From NCBI GenBank assembly GCA_965119715.1, contig OZ221969.1, positions 496,001-560,000 of the forward strand: a DNA stretch of 64,000 nucleotides, written 5' to 3'. This DNA is from JASBYZ01 sp029983705 (GTDB lineage Bacteria; Actinomycetota; Coriobacteriia; Coriobacteriales; JAEZZM01). The position numbers were made by a program, and so were the translations under genes. Shown here in pieces: positions 60,881-64,000 of this stretch (its first letter is position 1; each line of letters begins with the position of its first letter). Below the pieces are notes generated by a model. That model was not told where the DNA came from and made no database searches. It saw only the letters and a program-made list of their open reading frames with translations.

Positions 60881-60996
60881 TTCAGCCCCACTTTTGTAAT
60901 ATGGCCCCTTAGTGCTTGTATAAGTTACTAAGGGGGTCGAGGATTGGAAACCCTCAGACAGTAATCCACCGTACGTTATTTATTAAAGGAGAAAAG

Positions 60997-61539
60997 ATGG
61001 CACCTCGCCTAAAAGAAACTTACAAAAATGAAGTTATCAAAAAGCTTCAAGAGCAATTTGGTTACAAGAACATTAATGAAGTACCACGTTTTGAGAAAAT
61101 AGTTGTAAACATGGGTGTTGGTGAAGCAGCTACTGACTCAAAGGCTATTGATGGCGCAGTTAATGATTTAAGAATCATCACTGGTCAGCAGCCAATGATT
61201 ACCAGAGCTCGTAAGTCAATCGCTAGCTTTAAATTAAGAGCTGGTATGCCAATTGGCGCTAAAGTTACCCTTCGCGGCGATAGAATGTGGGAGTTTTTTG
61301 ATCGTTTGATCTCAACTGCTATCCCACGTATTCGTGATTTCCGTGGAATTTCACCAAAGTCTTTTGACGGACGTGGTAACTATTCAATGGGTGTAACTGA
61401 TCAAGCAATCTTCCCTGAGATTGAATTTGACCAGGTAGACAAGGTACGTGGTATGGATATTACCTTCGTAACCACTGCTAAAACCGATGAGGAAGCAAAG
61501 GCTTTACTTGAAGCTTTTAATTTCCCATTTAAGGCATAA
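60997..61539 (+). CDS. rplE: Ribosomal protein L5
   Basis: A 180-aa 5S-rRNA-binding L5. The start is ATG 60997 (APRLKETYKNEV) with AAAGGAGAAAAG upstream; the longer open frame lacks a ribosome site. IVVNMGVGEAATDSK and RDFRGISPKSFDGRGNYSMGV are typical. Confidence 0.97.
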   Translation: MAPRLKETYKNEVIKKLQEQFGYKNINEVPRFEKIVVNMGVGEAATDSKAIDGAVNDLRIITGQQPMITRARKSIASFKLRAGMPIGAKVTLRGDRMWEFFDRLISTAIPRIRDFRGISPKSFDGRGNYSMGVTDQAIFPEIEFDQVDKVRGMDITFVTTAKTDEEAKALLEAFNFPFKA

Positions 61540-61600
61540 ACCTGTAAAATAAAAACTTCCGGCGCCAATAATGGCGCTTTAGGAATTTTAAGGAGGAAGT

Positions 61601-61786
61601 GTGGCAAAGAAATCGATGGTCGCCAAAAGCGATCGCGAAGCAAAATTCTCTACCAGAGAAAACAGCCGCTGCCAAAGATGCGGTCGTCCAAGAGCTGTTT
61701 ATCGCAAGTTTGGACTTTGTAGAGTATGTCTTCGTGAGTTAGCGCTTCGTGGCGAACTTCCAGGTGTCCGCAAGGCAAGCTGGTAG
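61601..61786 (+). CDS. rpsZ: Ribosomal protein S14, zinc type
   Basis: A 61-aa short S14 with GTG start and AAGGAGG upstream. CQRCGRPRAVYRKFGLCRVC forms the C+ zinc site. A GGCGCC/GGCGC hairpin lies in the gap ahead of it. Confidence 0.96.
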   Translation: MAKKSMVAKSDREAKFSTRENSRCQRCGRPRAVYRKFGLCRVCLRELALRGELPGVRKASW

Positions 61787-61815
61787 GATACAAACTGGAA
61801 GACTTGTCTGTAAGG

Positions 61816-61838
61816 CATGTGCGTTATGGGCGCACGTG
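61816..61838 (+). promoter_or_regulatory. Leader hairpin before rpsH with TTATGG loop
   Basis: CATGTGCG pairs with CGCACGTG (one G-U) around TTATGGG. The same loop sequence occurs in a leader hairpin before rpsL. It sits 43 bp before the rpsH start. Confidence 0.4.
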
Positions 61839-61880
61839 AACCGACAGAGAATTTTCATCTAAAGAACCATAGGAGGAAAA

Positions 61881-62282
61881 ATGAGCACAACTGATCCAAT
61901 AGCGGATATGCTCACGCGCATTAGAAATGCGAACACTACAAACAAAAAAGATGTTGCAATGCCTTCAAGTAAAAAGCTTGTAGAAATTGCACGCATCATG
62001 AAAGAAGAGGGTTATATCACAGAGTACTCAGTAGAGGACAAGGCTCCTCAAAATGAGCTTGTTATCACCCTTAAGTACGGTTCAAAGCGTAACGAGAAAA
62101 TCATTCGTGGTATCCGCCGTATCTCTAAACCAGGTCTAAGAATTTACGCAGGTAAAGATGATTTACCACGCGTTTTAGGCGGCTTAGGTACTGCTATTAT
62201 CTCTACCTCAAAAGGTATGATGGCTGATCGCGATGCTAGAACTGCTGGCGTTGGCGGAGAAGTTATCGCCTACATTTGGTAG
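61881..62282 (+). CDS. rpsH: Ribosomal protein S8
   Basis: A 133-aa S8. DPIADMLTRIRNANTT and the C-terminal STSKGMMADRDARTAGVGGEVIAYIW are conserved. TAGGAGGA precedes the ATG. In many bacteria S8 represses the spc operon; the hairpin just upstream is a possible target, but this is only inferred. Confidence 0.97.
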   Translation: MSTTDPIADMLTRIRNANTTNKKDVAMPSSKKLVEIARIMKEEGYITEYSVEDKAPQNELVITLKYGSKRNEKIIRGIRRISKPGLRIYAGKDDLPRVLGGLGTAIISTSKGMMADRDARTAGVGGEVIAYIW

Positions 62283-62313
62283 TTAATCGGGACTTTGAGG
62301 AAAGGAGCAAACC

Positions 62314-62850
62314 GTGTCACGTATCGGTAAGCAACCAATTTCGGTCCCATCAGGGGTCGAGGTAAAAATCGACGGTAATACCGTAAACGTTAAAGGTTCA
62401 AAGGGCGAGTTAAGCCAAACCTTTAGCGATTCAGTAAATATCAAACAAGAAGACGGAAGCATTGTTGTTGAAAGAAAAGACGACGAGCGTGAGACCCGTG
62501 CACTTCACGGTCTAACCCGTTCTCTTATCCACAACATGGTAATTGGTGTTTCAGAGGGCTTTGAAAAGAAGCTTGAGCTTGTTGGTGTTGGTTACAGAGC
62601 ACAACTTAAAGGTAAAGATTTAGATCTTTCTTTAGGTTACTCTCATCCAGTAGTTTTCAAGGCTCCAGAAGGCGTTGTATTTGAAGTTCCTTCTGCAACT
62701 CAAATCACCATTAAAGGAATTGACAAGCAGGTTGTAGGTCAACTTGCTGCCGAGATTAGAGAGATTCGCCCACCTGAGCCATATAAGGGCAAGGGTGTTC
62801 GCTATGAGGGTGAATACGTACGATGCAAGCTTGGTAAGGCTGCTAAGTAG
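62314..62850 (+). CDS. rplF: Ribosomal protein L6
   Basis: A 178-aa L6 with GTG start and AAAGGAG upstream. SRIGKQPISVPSGVEV, VGVGYRAQLKGKDLDLSLGYSHPV and RPPEPYKGKGVRYEGEYV are typical. Confidence 0.97.
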   Translation: MSRIGKQPISVPSGVEVKIDGNTVNVKGSKGELSQTFSDSVNIKQEDGSIVVERKDDERETRALHGLTRSLIHNMVIGVSEGFEKKLELVGVGYRAQLKGKDLDLSLGYSHPVVFKAPEGVVFEVPSATQITIKGIDKQVVGQLAAEIREIRPPEPYKGKGVRYEGEYVRCKLGKAAK

Positions 62851-62910
62851 TTTTTACAACACATCAATTAAGTACGGCATCCTGTTAGATGCCTGAATGA
62901 GGAGAATGTA

Positions 62911-63279
62911 ATGAACAAGCTAAAAGCGAAAAGAGCGGGACTTAAACGTCGCCAAACTCGCGTTCGCTCTAAAATCAAGGGCACCGCTGAGCGCCCACGT
63001 TTGAGCGTAAGCCGCACAAACGCACATATTTATGCTCAGCTCATCAACGATCTTGAAGGTACTGTTATTGCACAGGCTTCAACTCTTGATGCAGATGTAA
63101 AGTCGCAAATCGCTAATGGTTCTAACAAAGAAGCTGCAAAGCTTGTTGGTGAAACCGTTGCAAAGCGTGGATTAGATAAAGGCGTTACTGAGGTTGTATT
63201 TGACCGCGGTGGCCGCATCTATCATGGTCGTGTTAAAGCATTAGCAGATGGCGCCCGTGACGCCGGTCTTAAGTTTTAA
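62911..63279 (+). CDS. rplR: Ribosomal protein L18
   Basis: A 122-aa 5S-rRNA-binding L18. RPRLSVSRTNAHIYAQLINDLEG and FDRGGRIYHGRVKALADGARDAGLKF are conserved. GAGGAGA precedes the start. Confidence 0.97.
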   Translation: MNKLKAKRAGLKRRQTRVRSKIKGTAERPRLSVSRTNAHIYAQLINDLEGTVIAQASTLDADVKSQIANGSNKEAAKLVGETVAKRGLDKGVTEVVFDRGGRIYHGRVKALADGARDAGLKF

Positions 63280-63291
63280 GAGGAGCTCTAA

Positions 63292-63813
63292 ATGGCAAGA
63301 CATAATCAAAAAAATGCTACCCCAGAGCTTCAGGAACGTGTTGTGTTCATCAATCGTGTTTCTAAGGTTGTTAAGGGTGGTCGTCGTTTCTCACTATCAG
63401 CACTCGTTGTTGTTGGTGACGGCAAAGGTAATGTAGGCGTAGGCATGGGCAAATCTAGCGAAGTACCTATGGCAATTCAAAAGGGTATTGAAGACGCTAA
63501 GAAAAACATGTTTGTTGTGCCTCTCACCGAAGAAGGTACCATTCCTCACGAAGTATTAGGTGAGTATGGTGCAGGTCGTGTACTTATTAAACCTGCTGTA
63601 CCTGGTACTGGTGTTATTGCTGGCGGTCCTATTCGTGCACTCTTTGAGCTTGCAGGAATCAAGGACGTTCTTTCAAAGTCTTTAGGTACTGATAATGCTC
63701 TTAACATTGTTAAGGCTGCAGCTGAAGGCTTAAAAGAGTTATCCAGCCCACAAGAAGTCGCTCAAAGACGCGGCATCACCGTTGGTGAGATGTTTGTTGG
63801 GAAGGATAAGTAA
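63292..63813 (+). CDS. rpsE: Ribosomal protein S5
   Basis: A 173-aa S5. VVFINRVSKVVKGGRRFSLSALVVVGDG includes the spectinomycin loop in wild-type form. GVGMGKSSEVPMAIQKGIEDAKKNM and the C-terminal domain are complete. Confidence 0.97.
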   Translation: MARHNQKNATPELQERVVFINRVSKVVKGGRRFSLSALVVVGDGKGNVGVGMGKSSEVPMAIQKGIEDAKKNMFVVPLTEEGTIPHEVLGEYGAGRVLIKPAVPGTGVIAGGPIRALFELAGIKDVLSKSLGTDNALNIVKAAAEGLKELSSPQEVAQRRGITVGEMFVGKDK

Positions 63814-63815
63814 TA

Positions 63816-63992
63816 ATGAAGCTTAAAATAACCCAAATTAAAAGCGGCATTGGTCGCAAAGAAGATCAAAAAAGAACTTTAAAGGCTCTTGGTCTTAAAG
63901 GCATCAACAGCTCAGTTGAGCAAGAGGATAGCCCAGCTATCAAAGGTATGCTCTTTAAAATTAAGCACCTTGTTGAAGTAGAAGAACTGTAA
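63816..63992 (+). CDS. rpmD: Ribosomal protein L30
   Basis: A 58-aa L30 read directly from the sequence, from ATG 63816 to TAA 63990-63992. The product starts MKLKITQIKSGIGRKEDQKR, continues TLKALGLKGINSSVEQ and ends KHLVEVEEL. It begins 2 bp after rpsE. The final bases GGAGTCAT probably lead into the rplO start just past the window. Confidence 0.95.
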   Translation: MKLKITQIKSGIGRKEDQKRTLKALGLKGINSSVEQEDSPAIKGMLFKIKHLVEVEEL

Positions 63993-64000
63993 GGAGTCAT

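Overview
The window looks like a low-GC member of the Actinobacteria, most likely class Coriobacteriia, family Atopobiaceae (Atopobium/Lancefieldella/Fannyhessea-like). This is inferred from the gene set: Tat-exported lipoprotein flavin reductases next to a LuxR regulator with a multi-pass membrane domain, sortase substrates that all end in PKTSD plus a membrane anchor, an IS1249-type insertion sequence, zinc-type S14, and a C-P lyase operon that ends in a PHP-family phosphodiesterase like the one characterised from Eggerthella lenta. No 16S rRNA or tRNA gene was recognised, so the placement rests on protein content.

Layout. 1-4.9 kb: a partial flavin reductase, its divergent LuxR-type membrane regulator with two FNR-type boxes between them, a small lipoprotein and a coiled-coil LPXTG protein. 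4.93-5.96 kb: IS1249 remnant, copy 1. 6-11.5 kb: a DMSO-reductase-type molybdoenzyme (catalytic and Fe-S subunits only), two exported proteins and a YafQ/DinJ toxin-antitoxin pair. 11.7-21.2 kb: L10 leader, rplJ-rplL and rpoB-rpoC. 21.2-24.4 kb: IS1249 remnant copy 2 with a perfect 8-bp target duplication, an LPXTG protein, and a degraded duplicate of the rpoC 3' end. 24.6-27.4 kb: LPXTG metallophosphoesterase. 27.6-31.4 kb: an FbpABC/PhnSTUV-type ABC transporter. 31.7-42.1 kb: phosphonate operon phnD-C-E-E-G-H-I-J-K-M-L plus a PHP phosphodiesterase. 42.1-45.9 kb (minus strand): zinc operon zinT-znuA-znuC-znuB, with a previously uncalled 50-aa lipoprotein upstream. 46.1-48.4 kb: formamidase/acetamidase and an APC permease. 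48.6-51.4 kb: a large LPXTG adhesin-like protein. 51.5-64 kb: rpsL-rpsG-fusA-rpsJ, then the S10/spc ribosomal cluster through rpmD, running off the end.

How the genes fit together. The C-P lyase operon is self-contained. PhnCDE imports phosphonate, PhnGHIL join it to ribose from ATP, PhnM removes pyrophosphate, PhnJ (radical SAM, with PhnK) cuts the C-P bond, and the PHP enzyme is expected to open the cyclic ribose phosphate, which would explain why phnN and phnP are absent. The zinc cluster is preceded by a promoter whose -10 lies inside a Fur/Zur-type inverted repeat. The region between rpoC and rpsL, about 30 kb of surface, phosphonate and metal-uptake genes, behaves as an accessory segment set between two highly conserved housekeeping blocks.

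The points most worth checking are an alpha-CTD-like DNA-binding domain at the C terminus of RpoC, arginine at position 88 of ribosomal protein S12 (a position tied to streptomycin resistance), the duplicated rpoC tail, the non-autonomous IS1249 derivative with two nested left ends, a Cys4 insertion in PhnK, and the ZnuA protein with an extra region of about 140 residues.
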